Shown here piece after piece: positions 34,016 to 44,438 of a DNA stretch of 64,000 nucleotides. How positions within the stretch are numbered: the stretch's first letter is position 1; every line of letters starts with the position of its first letter. Source of the DNA: Agroathelia rolfsii (Eukaryota > Basidiomycota > Agaricomycetes > Amylocorticiales > Amylocorticiaceae); assembly GCA_018343915.1 (NCBI GenBank), contig JABRWF010000008.1, positions 1,798,001 through 1,862,000 on the forward strand. The letters run 5' to 3'. A program made the translations under genes and the position numbers. The notes beneath the pieces were generated by a model. The model did not search any database. It saw nothing but the letters and a program-made list of their open reading frames with translations, and was not told the DNA's origin.

Positions 34016-37000
34016 CTATCCTGCGTTTTCCTTCGTATTTGTTTCCGTAAAATTTTCAATTGGCCTAAAAGGTAGTTCCCCAAAGACTGCAGCATTTAAG
34101 CGTTTAGGTGCATTAGGGTGCCTTTTATGGAAATCTCGTATCCTGGCTTTAGCATGTGCTAGGTTATCCGCAGGTTCCCAATTATCCTCTCCTGGCGCAT
34201 CTTTCCAACTGACAAGGTATTCGAGCCGCTTAGGTCTGCCTGAGATTCTAGAGTCCTTAATTTTGGCTACTTCCCATTCTTCTTCTCCTTCCACTTCCAC
34301 TGGTTCAGGCGGAGGTTGATCCCAATCTGAAGGTTTATGTCCGGATAAGAGAGAGACATGGAAAACATCATGAATCGACCAAGTGCGAGGGATCTTAAGA
34401 CAATAAGCAAGGGGACCGATCCTTTCCAGGATTTCGTAAGGTCCTGCGAATTTAGCAGCTAGCTTCTTGGTTGGTTGCAAGGTTTTCAAGTTTTCTGTGG
34501 ATAGCCAGACTTTGTCACCTTTCTGCCACTGAGGGGATTCCCGTACATGCTTATCGAATGACTCTTTCATCTTTTCAGCTGCTAGGTTAAGAGTAGCTTG
34601 CGCATCGGATTGGGCATCAGATATCACATGCATCCAATCTTCAACGGCAGGGGTTTCGAAAACCCTATTGAGTGAAAAGTCCATTTGGGGGTCAAACCCA
34701 TAGTTCATGCGGAAGGGAGAGATCTTGGTGGCAGAATGTTGCTGGTTATTTAGGGTGAATTCAGCGGAAGGAAGTAGTCGAGCCCAATCGTCTTGGCGGT
34801 GTGATACAAAGAATCTGAGGTACGCTTCTAGCTCCTGATTAACTCATTCTGATTGTCCGTCGGTCTGTGGATGGTAGGCTGTGGATATAGCTGTGGTAAT
34901 CCCTAGGCGCTTATGCACTTCTCTCATGACCTTGCTTGCGAACTGGGGTCCGCGATCCGACGTAATACGGGATGGTAATCCATGGAGCTTGAAGACCTGT
35001 GACTATAAAAGCTCCGCTATTCTGATGGCGTTGATCTTTTCCGTGGTAGGGATGACGTGGGTCATTTTGGAGAATCTGTCTACCACGACTAAAATGCTAT
35101 TGTAACCCTGAGAGTCTGGTAGCTTAACGATCATGTCCATCGTGATGTGATCCCAAGGACGGGTAGGCGTTGGAAGGGGTTTGAGGGGACCAAAAGCAGG
35201 AAGGCGTGATGACTTGTTCTGGATGCAGGTTTGGCAGGTTTCTACATATTTGTTTACCGCCTTGGTCATTCCAGGCCACTAGTAGTTTTGTGATACTAGC
35301 TCAAGTGTCTTGTGTTGACCGGGGTGACCACTGAGCAGACTGTCGTGGTACATAGAGATGACCTGGGTACGTATTTCTTTGTTTGCTGGTACGTAAACTC
35401 TGCCTTGTCATAGAATGACCCCGTTTTCTTGATTCCATTCCTCTAAACCCTTTTGAAGCTTAACGGGACCTAAGTTCTTGACCATCCGAAGTGCTTCTGC
35501 GACCTCTGCTTTGGGAGAAGCATTCCGGATCCTTTTAAGCAGTTCAGATTCTCCTTCCATAAGGACATGACCTCTTCAAGCGGCATTTATGCGGAACAAT
35601 TTGGGGTCAAGTAGAATCACATCCTGATTGTCATTGGCGTTGGAGACCTGAAGATCTGGGCGTCGGGAGAGGGCATCAGCCTTGCCATTTTCAGCACCCT
35701 TCTGGTAGTGGATCCGGAAATTGAAATCTGCCAAGAATAAGGACCATTGGGCCTGGCAGCGAGTGAGATTACGTGCAGTCGTCCAGTATTCCAGGTTCTT
35801 GTGATCAGTCCAGATCTCAAATGGTTTGGGTAAACCTTGGAGCAGGTGATGCCAATGGTCCAGGGCGCGGATCACTCCAAGCATTTCCTTATCCCAAATG
35901 TCGTAATTTCTTTTGGCATCATTCATGGATTGAGATAGAAAAGCTATTGGATGCCAGGCACCAGATTCATCCTTTTGGCTTAGAACTGCACCAGTAGCAT
36001 AGGATGAGGTATCCGTCTCTACTCGGGTTAAGGCTTTTTGATCATAGGCTCGCAAGACTGGGGCAGAACTAAAGGCCTTCTTGAGGTTCTCAAAGCTTTC
36101 TTGCTCCTCGGATCCCCAAGTCTAATCGACCTTGCCCGTAAGGCAATCTAGGGGTTTGCAGATCCTCCCAAAATCATGAATAAAGCGCCTGTAGTAATTG
36201 GCCAGGCCACAAAACTTACGGACTTCCTTGACATTCTTAGGTGTAGGCCAGTCTAGGATAGGCTTAACCTTCTTGGGGTCCATGCGAACTTGGCGGTGAG
36301 ACACAATGAATCCCAGAATATTTACTTTGGGCTTTTCAACTTTGAATTTGTCCAAGTTGCCGTATAGGTTATGTTCTCTTAGGATAGACAAAACCTCTCG
36401 AGTGATCTTCCGTAACTCCTCCTTTGTGTCTGCTCCAATGATGACATCATCTATGTAAACCCGAACAAATCCCAGTTGAACTAGTCGGAGGAGAATATCG
36501 TCCATTAATGCTTGCATCGATGAAGGGGCATTGCAGAGGCCGAAAGGCATGACCAGGGGTTTGAATAGACCACGTGACGTGATGAAGGCCGCTTTACGCT
36601 CATCTCCTTCCCTAATCCAGATATTGTTGAACCCGGCTCATAGGTCGATTTTCGTGAACCAGTGGAATTTGGTCATATGTTCAACAATCTCTGAGATCAG
36701 GGGAAGAGGGTACGCGTTTTTGACAGTCTGTTCGTTGAGGGCTCAGTAATCTTGAACAGGGCGAAGCTTCCCATTTTTCTTGGGTACAAAGAACATAGGA
36801 GCGGCAAATTCGCTTTCGGATTTACGAATATACCCCTTTGCCAGGTTATCATCAATCCATTCATTGAGTGCATCAGTCTCATTGCTACTGAGGGGGTATA
36901 CACGCCCTCGTCTGAGCTTGGTTTCATCAAGCAACTCAATCTTATGGTCAGATGACTTGTGGCTAGGTAGTCTACTCGCTTCTTCTTTGGAGAATACGTC

Positions 37001-37536
37001 GGCAAAGTCTTCATAGCCTGGTGGCATAGTTGTAGTGGCTTTTATGGTTTCCTTTTCAGGTAGGAAGGTGATCTCTGCAGATTTCCAGTCTATTATTGGG
37101 TTTTCAAGGCACAGCCAATCAATGCCAAGAATAACGTCTTCCTGGCCTATATCAACAATGCAGAGGGGCAGGTATTTTCGTTCAGATCCAATCGTAGTAT
37201 TGAGTATTGCAACGGATTCAATTTTTCCTATCTGGTTTGCAGAGTTATCAATGTTATACAACGGAATAGGACGAGGTAATTTTTTTGTAGGTATTTTGTG
37301 CTTTTCTATGTATCTATAATTTACAAAAGAAGACGAGGCACCGGAATCAATCATAGCGAAAGTAGAAAAGTTTCTAAAAGGTCCATGAAACATGATAGGA
37401 ACCTTGAGGTGCTGTCCATTTGCACCTGCAAGGGAAAAGTATGAAGAAGAGGAAATGGAAATAGTGTTACAGGAAGAGAGAGAAGAAAAACGATTTTGAA
37501 TATACTGGTCAGACTGAATAGCCCTTTCAGCTGACC
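34016..37536 (-). pseudogene. pol: GypA2 pol, multiple stops
   Basis: On the minus strand, protease (MIDSGASSSF, near 37340), reverse transcriptase (KLRPVQDY then a stop near 36743; FGLCNAPSSMQ, VYIDDVIIG near 36440), RNase H (ETDTSSYATGAVLSQ), integrase (TCQTCIQNKSSRLPAF, MDMIVKLPDSQGYNS) and chromodomain (RPKRLEYLVSWKDAPGEDNW) can be read in order. At least five stops separate the open pieces, for example near 36121, 35575, 35000 and 34710. The RT catalytic YIDD is preserved. The -1 frame relation to gag is kept. Confidence 0.92.
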
Positions 37537-39240
37537 TCAAGAAAAACCCATCTGATCTTTTAGGGCAGCGATGGCAGCTGCTTGTTCCTCCATGATTTGC
37601 ATCACATGGTCCGGAACCGTATATGCAGGAGGACTTGCGGAGGGAGGCGGGCCTACGGGAGTCGGAGCTGCTGCTGATACTACGGGTTGGACTGATGCGG
37701 ATATGGAAGCTTGTCCAGGCAGTGCGAATGGCCTTGGTTTGTACCCCAGAAGAGGGCAGCAATGTGAGAAAAGCGAGCCAGCCAGTAAATGTGTTAAAAG
37801 CTAGATAGCATTATGCTTGTCCTTGTACTTGGATGCGGTACGCGGACAAACAAATAGAGTAACTACTACAAAAATCCGTAGCTACATATTACAGTCACGC
37901 GGAGCGTGACTGTGACTCCATCACTCCCATCGAGGCATGGATTGCCATTCCAACAAGCAACACTTTGGATGGCCCAATTGCCCGCAATAAAAGCATTGTG
38001 CCTTTGACCAATCCCTAGGCGGGAACGATGGTCTTCCCTGGTAAGAGGGTTGACTGGTTGAAGGGACAGCAATCTAGGCTGCGTTTATTGAGATGGGGTT
38101 TGTTGCTGAACCGGCAACAGGGACCTGAGGTCGCCACGTATCCTGCCATAGACCTGTAGAGCGTAGTCCTTGCTCAGCACGTAGAGCCGCGTCCATTGCT
38201 TTCTGGACCGTTTCTAGATTGGTCTGGTCCCATCCGCCAAGTACATTCTGGATCTTGGGATTTAACCCATCCAGGAACCGTACATGCCAGTCTTCTTCCA
38301 ACAGGTCAGTTTGCTGCGCTGTAGACCAGAAGTCTGTGATAAACTCCTGGGTGCTGCGCGACCCCTGTTTTAGGTTCTTCAGTTTGTCAAGGGCTGACCT
38401 CTTGTAGTCCCATGACCCATAAAGTCCTCGGAAGGCCTTGTAGAAATCTTGGAAGACAAAAGGGCTTTCCGGCTTAATTTCTCCTTCTTCCTCCTGTTTG
38501 ATCATGTCGGACCATTTTTCCAACCACCTTCTCAGGCCTCCCTCTAATAGCAAGATTAACAACCTGCCCTTGTCGCGATCCATGTTATACAAGGTAGGGT
38601 TTAAACCTAGATAATTTTCAAAACCTAGGATAAAGTCCTTATATTTTTCACGGTCACCCGTGAACTTTGAGGGTTCTTTACCCCTTTCCTTGGTCGAGGC
38701 CACTGTTACAACCTGAGGTGGAGGTGCTGGAGCGGGGGCGGGAACAGGTGCTGGGCGATCAGCAATCTCAACCAGTTTTTGTTGCGTCTCAGTCATGTGA
38801 CGCATCATCTTGGTGGTCTGACACTGCATCTCCAGCATTTGACCCATAAACTGTTCAAAACCAGATGACATGGCAGGTAATGGGGGGCGGGTGACAGTGG
38901 GGGTGCGAGTGCGAGGGGTAGGGATAGGAGTACGGATTTTTGGGGTAACGGCAGGTGTAGGTACGCGTGAATGGGTGCGAGACGCAATGGGTTCGGGAGA
39001 AGGCTTTCGATACTTGGAAGGGGACGGATAGTTTTCTTCTTCGGGTTCTTCCTCCTCGTTGTCCTCTTTGTCAGATTCCTCAGGTGATGCCGGTTTGGGG
39101 GGAGAAGGAACTTTTGGAGGCGTGGGTACTTTGGGTGGTTGGGAGAAGGTGGGCTGGGGAGCAGGTGCAGACACGGATGGGCGGGCAGAGGTTTTTGCAA
39201 TGGGTTGTGCAGGTGCCTTTCCTTTTCTGGATTGGCTCAT
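37537..39240 (-). pseudogene. gag: GypA2 gag, disrupted by stop and by a small LTR in the zinc knuckle
   Basis: MSQSRKGKAPAQPIAK at 39240 runs open through the gag core to INAA, then a TAG (38074-38076). The zinc knuckle CFYCGQLGHPKCC is split by the 193-bp insertion 37763-37955, after which the frame resumes (PLLGYKPRPFA). The gene ends MGFS-stop at 37537-37539 with the conserved GGGTTTT (37543-37549). In GypA2 the position matching the GypA1 amber codon is Gln. Confidence 0.9.
37763..37955 (-). mobile_element. 193-bp copia-like solo LTR (or TRIM)
   Basis: It has TG...CA ends (minus strand TGTTGGAATGGC ... TTTTCTCACA) and TSD AGCAA (37758-37762 and 37956-37960). It contains the perfect inverted repeat CAGTCACGC-GGA-GCGTGACTG. 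A diverged homologue flanks GypB (15274-15383 and 41939-42053). The TGTTGGAA start resembles Ty1/copia LTRs. The short length could also fit a TRIM. Confidence 0.75.
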
Positions 39241-39659
39241 ATACAGTGGAGCGAAGGCTCAACACACAGATTTTTCTTCTTCGAAACTTAAGGCGGTAAG
39301 CCAACCACCTTCTGGTAAAAGTAATGAAAGCATATAGTAAAATGCATACAAAAAGTCAAGCAGTTTTGCACCTTTGGTAAGGTGTCCCTAGAAGCAGTGG
39401 ACTAACTCCACACTAGCGCCTTCGGGTAACAACACAAGTTTTCCCTGGAAGTATAGGTACTAACAAGCCTAAATCAAAATGGGTTGAATAGAGGGTTTTA
39501 ATCTCTACCAATTGCTTCCACAAACAGTTCAGGACTTTTCGTATGCTTACAAATGAAAAATAAAAAATGGTTCTTGGCTTATGCTATTTTGCAGATATCT
39601 GGAACTGCACACCTGGAGCTAAGGCTCAACAGGTGGTTTTAGGTATAGCTTCGACCTAA

Positions 39660-41540
39660 TGTCAAGGCTTGCGCTCTTGACTGATCTGACAAACACAACC
39701 TCCTGTAAGGTACGGAGGTGGGCTGTAAAGCCGGGTTTTATGTGTGTGACTTGGTCAGATGTCTCTCAGGGACCCACGTGCTCCCATTGCTGCTCTTTGT
39801 AATAGGGTACTTTATACGCTACTTTACTAGGCTCGTGTTCGGTACTCTAGACTTGATGTCTTCCCGTGTACTCGCTTTGCGTCAAATAGCTTATACAATA
39901 CTTCTTACTCGAGACAGGCGGCTTAGCCCACCGTGGTCTACAAAATCCCTGCAAGGACTTATTACTGCCTTGACCAGATTGAACTGGGTTTAATATCACG
40001 CGCAGTGCCCCTTATGTATTGGGGACTTATGACTTATTGCCTTCTTGTAACAAGGCTTATGGAGATGCTTACTAAGATGCCCTAAAGGCCTTACACTTAA
40101 TAAGATGAAGGGAGAGTGGTGTGGGCTAGGGCGAACAAGCCTGAAGGTGAGAATATATTAGTGATATGTAAGAAGTACAAATGGGGGTGCCCTTACCTGA
40201 AGGCAAGAAGGTTGAAGCTAAGGTTCAGGTAAGGGCTACATGCTTGTATTTATACATAAACAGAAGGGCCCGTGCACAGCCTTGATGGTCTGTGCACAGA
40301 CGGGGTTTGTAAGCGGGAACATGTAATAATGCAGGGGTAGTGCTTTGTGCCTAAGTCCAATGAGCAACTGATCGGAATGATAAGTCTGGTACTCCTTGTC
40401 ACGACCCGCCAATGCACCCAGCCGCCGAACGTCCCAATCGCGCACATTGACATTTGCGAACAACTACGATGGAGCCACCGGCGACACCCTCCCTTCTGAG
40501 TCGCCGCGCACCCCATGCATTGGAAGCGTTTCCAATGTGTCCGCCGACGTTTCCCTAGAGCCATGTGCAAGGCTGCCCCTCGCACTTCCTTCCCATCATC
40601 AGCACGCTTCTGTCCATCAGAGCGTTCCACATGACGACAACACCTTTTGATGTCAATCCCCGAGTTGCCATGTGCCCTCACCAGCGGATCCTTCCTATCT
40701 GGGAAGATCGCGCTTGGTTCTCCCCTATGATCGCGCTCTGATCGACAATCAGACCACCGATGGTTCCAAAGGAACACACCTCTGCCTTCGTGCACAGCGT
40801 GGCACAACTACCAGAGTGCGCGGCACGCGCTATTCCTTATTGTTTCTATTGTTTTTCATCCCTTTCTTTATTTATCATTTTCTCGACTACTGTACTTCGT
40901 ATATATGTACTGTACCTGATGTAGTAGTTACAGTAGTTGGAAAATTAAGTGTGTTTGGCCCTAAACAAGCCCTACACCCGCTGCATAGCCAGCGGTCAAC
41001 CTGTGGACTCGAGCGTCCTCGAGTATCTCGTTCTGTTCTCTCTCTCTGGCTTGTCATCTTCCGCTCTACGCCTGATCTCGCTGGACCTCCCGCTCAACCT
41101 GCCGTACGTCTGACTGCTCGCCGCGCCACCCGTATCGCCGCAGGCCCTGAGATATCAAAGAGGCGTCTCCACGAACCCACAGGGCTGCCATCCAGCAGTG
41201 AGCAGCTTAGCAGTTAGTGCTCCAGGGGCATTGCCGCACCGCCCAAGCTAGCTGCAAAGGCAGCTCTTGACACTCCTTAGTAATCGCACAGTGATTGGAA
41301 CGACCCTGGTTCCTGAGTCTAGACCTTTTGATGAAAAGGAATGATCTAGACTCTGCCTTCCTAATATACTCTTGTCACGAGCACTCCTGTCATGTAGGGC
41401 TAACACAGCCAGTTACACGCGCGTCAAGATGTCACCTGCAAGGTATTTCATCCATATCTCAGTCAATAAAAATCGTAAAAATACAATAAAAATATATACA
41501 TGTTTGTAAGAAAAAGGCGAAAAATGTCCAACTCATAACA
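39660..41540 (-). repeat. 5' LTR of GypA2, split by a solo F LTR
   Basis: Starts TGTCAAGG and ends CTCATAACA. Without the F LTR (40397-41272) and one TSD copy it is 1000 bp, equal to the other LTR. The primer-binding-site complement (TTAGCTTCGACCT-type) is just left of 39660, around 39646-39658. Confidence 0.9.
40397..41272 (+). mobile_element. Solo F LTR (876 bp)
   Basis: TGTCACGACC ... CAGCTCTTGACA, flanked by TSD CTCCT (40392-40396 and 41273-41277). Third independent F insertion in the window. It contains the TATA and GTAGTT-GGAAAAT primer region like other F LTRs. Confidence 0.92.
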
Positions 41541-41545
41541 AAGAG

Positions 41546-41933
41546 CTTAGCTTCGACCTCTTTGCCTTCAGGCAAGTAATAGGTTTTGTATCCCCTTAAA
41601 ATAGATTACTAATAAATCTTCACCTTCAGGGTATTTCCTCTTGGCCTAGGCCCATAAGTCCTAGCCCCTCCCCTCTTTCTCTCTCTCTTCCCCTTTCTTT
41701 ACTTGTGAGTGGTGTAAATCCCCCAGACGTGTGCGTGTGAATAAGAGCATCGATCATATAAGAGATAATAAAGTACCTGGTCTGCCCTCAATATAATAAG
41801 GGTTGGATATCTGTGGGAACACTCTTGTGTGGGTACTTCAGTGACTTAAGAGATAGGAGTATATTGTTTGACTGCGCGCACAAGTAGGCCCTCCAAGCCC
41901 AACGTCACATAGTCAAGGAGTATACCCTTGACA
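41546..41933 (+). repeat. 3' LTR of GypB, second part
   Basis: Continues 32972 after the AAGAG TSD: leader TTAGCTTCGACCT, then to ACCCTTGACA at 41933. Followed by TSD CTCAT. Confidence 0.92.
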
Positions 41934-41938
41934 CTCAT

Positions 41939-42115
41939 TTGTTTATTTGCATACTACATCTATGTACAATAACAAGCAGATGCCTTTAATGGCATATTTC
42001 TAGCTTTTTGCTTTAGTCTTGGCTAGCTGGCTGGCTTGCTTTTCTCATAGATGTTTGCATATTTAATGTGTATAATTGGGATGTTTAGTAGCTAGGTACA
42101 TTAGTGGGTTATAAC
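41939..42115. repeat. Right half of old copia-like LTR, then mutated F LTR relic
   Basis: 41939-42053 aligns with the 3' half of the 193-bp LTR (TTTGTTTATTTGCATAC, CTAGCTTTTT, CTGGCTGGCTTGCTTTTCTCA). From about 42051 to 42115 the sequence aligns with the end of a reverse F LTR (GATTGGGACGTTTGGCGGCC...), but nearly every CpG is changed to TpG or CpA, giving ATTGGGATGTTTAGTAGC and ending GGGTTATAACA. Confidence 0.65.
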
Positions 42116-43250
42116 AGTAAGTAAAGATGTCTATTTATTTCAATATCCTATTATTAGACTTGTATTAGTAATAAGTTGTAAATATTACTAATATTGTGGG
42201 CTTGCTTAGTAAATATTTTGGTAATTTATAAGCAAGGATCTAATGAGTAATAAACCATTTAGTGAATTCCTCATTGAATATTGAAAAATGAATATTTAAA
42301 TGGAATTGTTTAATATTTATAGAAATGATATTCAGAAATGATAAAGTCATGTGACTTTAGATAAGATTAGATATAATGGAATATTGAAAATATTAAATAA
42401 ATAAATATATGCATATAAAGAATTATTAATATCTTAATAACAAACAGTTATAAAATCATGAAATAAATAATCATGTATGATATGATGTTAGAGGATTATT
42501 TGAAGTATTCATTAGAATTATTTGGAAGATATAAAGAGAGTATATATTCAATCTTTCAACAGGGTGCTATCTCAACAAAATATATGTACATTGCAAAAGA
42601 AATTGTATTTTGTCCTCAATAGTTGCAAATAGAGGAAGTGACTGAAATATTGTGACATCTGACTTGGGATGCCATGAGAGATAAATCACCAGAGAGAGAG
42701 AGAGATAACTATAAAATTTCGATTGCATGTCCTACTTGAGTACATACATAGTCTGTATTTATACCTATCCTAAGATAATAATCACAAGCGTAGAAATCAA
42801 GTGAAGAATGTAAACCTGTCATACGCTAATACCAAGAAATAAGAAATATTAAATGCGACGTGACGGGCGTTATATCACTAAACCGGGGAGCCTTGCTCCG
42901 AAGGGTCTCGGATTACAAATATGCAAAATATACATTCACGGAAACTTTTGCAAACCGCAAATATGTAAAATTTAAAAATAAAAAAGTCTGCACACGTGAT
43001 GTGCTTACATCATTCCAAGTGACACGGCACCATCTGAGTTGTCAACGGTGGGATCATCTCTCTTCTTATCCCTCACAACGCCGCCTGAAATACTTTACTA
43101 TTTCTTCTAAGGTGAAGTCAATATCTCCCTGTCTACACTTATGATGTGTACTTGTAATTTGCGTTCGATCTCCATGTGCCTTTCAAAGGAGCTACAACGC
43201 CAGTAGTTCTAAAGCAATGGGATGAGACAACTTTTTTCTTCTGAACATCG
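42116..43250. other. AT-rich boundary tract, no confident gene
   Basis: 42116-42850 is very AT-rich with many short stop-filled frames, no recognisable motif and no gene. It is probably eroded repeat. A GA run lies near 42695-42708. From about 42850 base composition rises toward that of the genes. A short open stretch at 43164-43240 (FDLHVPFKGATTPVVLKQWD) could be an upstream exon of the UBX gene, but no splice sites were proven. Confidence 0.55.
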
Positions 43251-43289
43251 ATTCTCCCTTGTATTATTACTCACCGGCTAACCTATCAA

Positions 43290-44336
43290 GATCTCATTTT
43301 TTGTTGTCTATTGCCTCTAGTTACCTCTTCTCTTATCTGTCCTTTGCCATGTCTTTACCAATATCTGGAAATGAGACAAATATACCATCCTCGGGATCTT
43401 TCAAGGTTTACAAAGCACCATCAGCTGAGATGCCCTCTCAAAGTACATATGAATGGTACTTCTTCTTGGTATTAAACATGGCTGACGACATGTACCTTCA
43501 ATAGTTAATGTTCCTGATTCCTTTTTCGCCATGACACCTGCGGACGTGAAATTGGCCCAATCGCAGTTGGCTGCGCGAACTGACGCCCTCGTTAATGCAC
43601 CTTTACAATCCAAGAGTATCCAAGCAGCCGCAAGCAAGGCGGCGAAGCTGGAGAGATGGCCTACAGTAAGCTTGCATCAGATCATCCCCTTTTAAAATGT
43701 CTCAGGCGGATATAACTCCGAAAGACAACGATTCGCGTGCGTTTCCCCGATAGAACTCAACTAGAAAAAACGTATCCTTCAACAGATAAAATTCGCTCAG
43801 TTTATGCTTTTGTACGATCGACCTTACGTGATGACGTCAAGCCGATAAAATTCATCCTCTGTATGATTTGTCTACGTGACGTTAGTTCTTCTAATTGACG
43901 GCTTTTAAGACCAGTCTCCGCCGAAAAGGGATCTTAAAGTATCAGATCCCAAAGTGCGCGACCAAACGTTAATGGAGTTACAATTGGCCCCGTCATCTGT
44001 CTTACTTCTACGATTTGAAGACGAAGCGTTGAACCGTTTGTTTCTCTTCACATTATGAAGCAGTTACTATTACTCACCGTGAACCCTAGGAACAGATGTA
44101 CAAGCTCCCCTGCTAGAGTCTATTTTGGCTCAAGTGATTGATTTCCCGACACAATCCCAACAGGATAGCTCCCCTTCCATCCATGTGGCATCACCGTCGT
44201 CCTCGGTTAGCTCTGCCCCAACCTCAAGTGCCCCTTCAGAGAAGAAAATTCCAAAATGGTTCAAGATGAATAAAAGTAATGCCATCAATCATCCTGTCTA
44301 CTTGTACTGACAATATTGATGAGCACAGATAAATGA
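43290..44336 (+). CDS. TUG/ASPSCR1-like UBX-domain protein (5' end uncertain)
   Basis: Reading through introns gives SFKVYKAPSAEMPSQ-INVPDSFFAMTPADVKLAQ, a helical segment (LVNAPLQSKSIQAAASKAAK), then a UBX fold: TIRVRFPDRTQLEKTYPSTD, SVYAFVRSTLRDDVKPIKFI, LYQSPPKRDLKVSDPKV, LAPSSVLLLRFEDEALNRTD, then a Ser/Pro-rich linker and the conserved terminus EKKIPKWFKMNK. Introns: about 43442-43505, 43666-43724, 43861-43909, 44036-44089 and probably 44276-44328, with TGA at 44334-44336. UBX proteins of the TUG/ASPL/Ubx4 group bind the AAA ATPase Cdc48/p97. The N-terminal ubiquitin-like domain expected of the family is not clearly found; upstream lies AT-rich repeat remains. The start given is approximate. 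Confidence 0.8.
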
Positions 44337-44438
44337 TCAAGTGTTGTGCCTTATAAGCAATCTGTAATATAATTTCAATGATGTATATGTAAAAAAAACT
44401 ACACCATGATTCGTTCTATAAACATTAAAGTATATGAT

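Larger units (their letters stand above)
32973..41540 (-). mobile_element. GypA2: inverted, decayed chromovirus in the GypB LTR
   Basis: Reverse-strand element with 1000-bp LTRs at 32973-33972 (3' LTR) and 39660-41540 (5' LTR, containing a solo F LTR). TSD AAGAG lies at 32968-32972 and 41541-41545. The interior gag and pol are close to GypA1 in sequence but carry many stops. Its LTR start (TTTTTCGCCTTTTTC) separates it from GypA1 (GATTTTCGCGC). Confidence 0.93.
15384..41933 (+). mobile_element. GypB: Ty3/gypsy chromovirus broken by five insertions
   Basis: LTRs of 847 bp (15384-16230, and 32514-32972 joined to 41546-41933) flank a gag-pol interior. TSD CTCAT lies at 15379-15383 and 41934-41938. 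Insertions removed from its sequence are 17010-17853, 18601-19609, 21347-22769, 23597-31095 and 32973-41540, each with its own 5-bp TSD. The interior encodes gag, protease, reverse transcriptase, RNase H, integrase and a chromodomain-like C-terminus. It is dead: multiple in-frame stops, mostly explainable as C-to-T or G-to-A changes, and catalytic aspartates replaced by Asn in protease and reverse transcriptase. Confidence 0.92.

Noticed and set aside
37903..37915. Perfect inverted repeat CAGTCACGC-GGA-GCGTGACTG read as a terminator or protein-binding operator
   Set aside because: It is internal to the 193-bp LTR-like unit and occurs in decayed form in its homologue; bacterial-type elements do not apply.
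42640..42800. Possible further LTR (TATA-like TATTTATACC on the minus strand)
   Set aside because: No TG...CA ends or TSD could be found; left as AT-rich boundary sequence.
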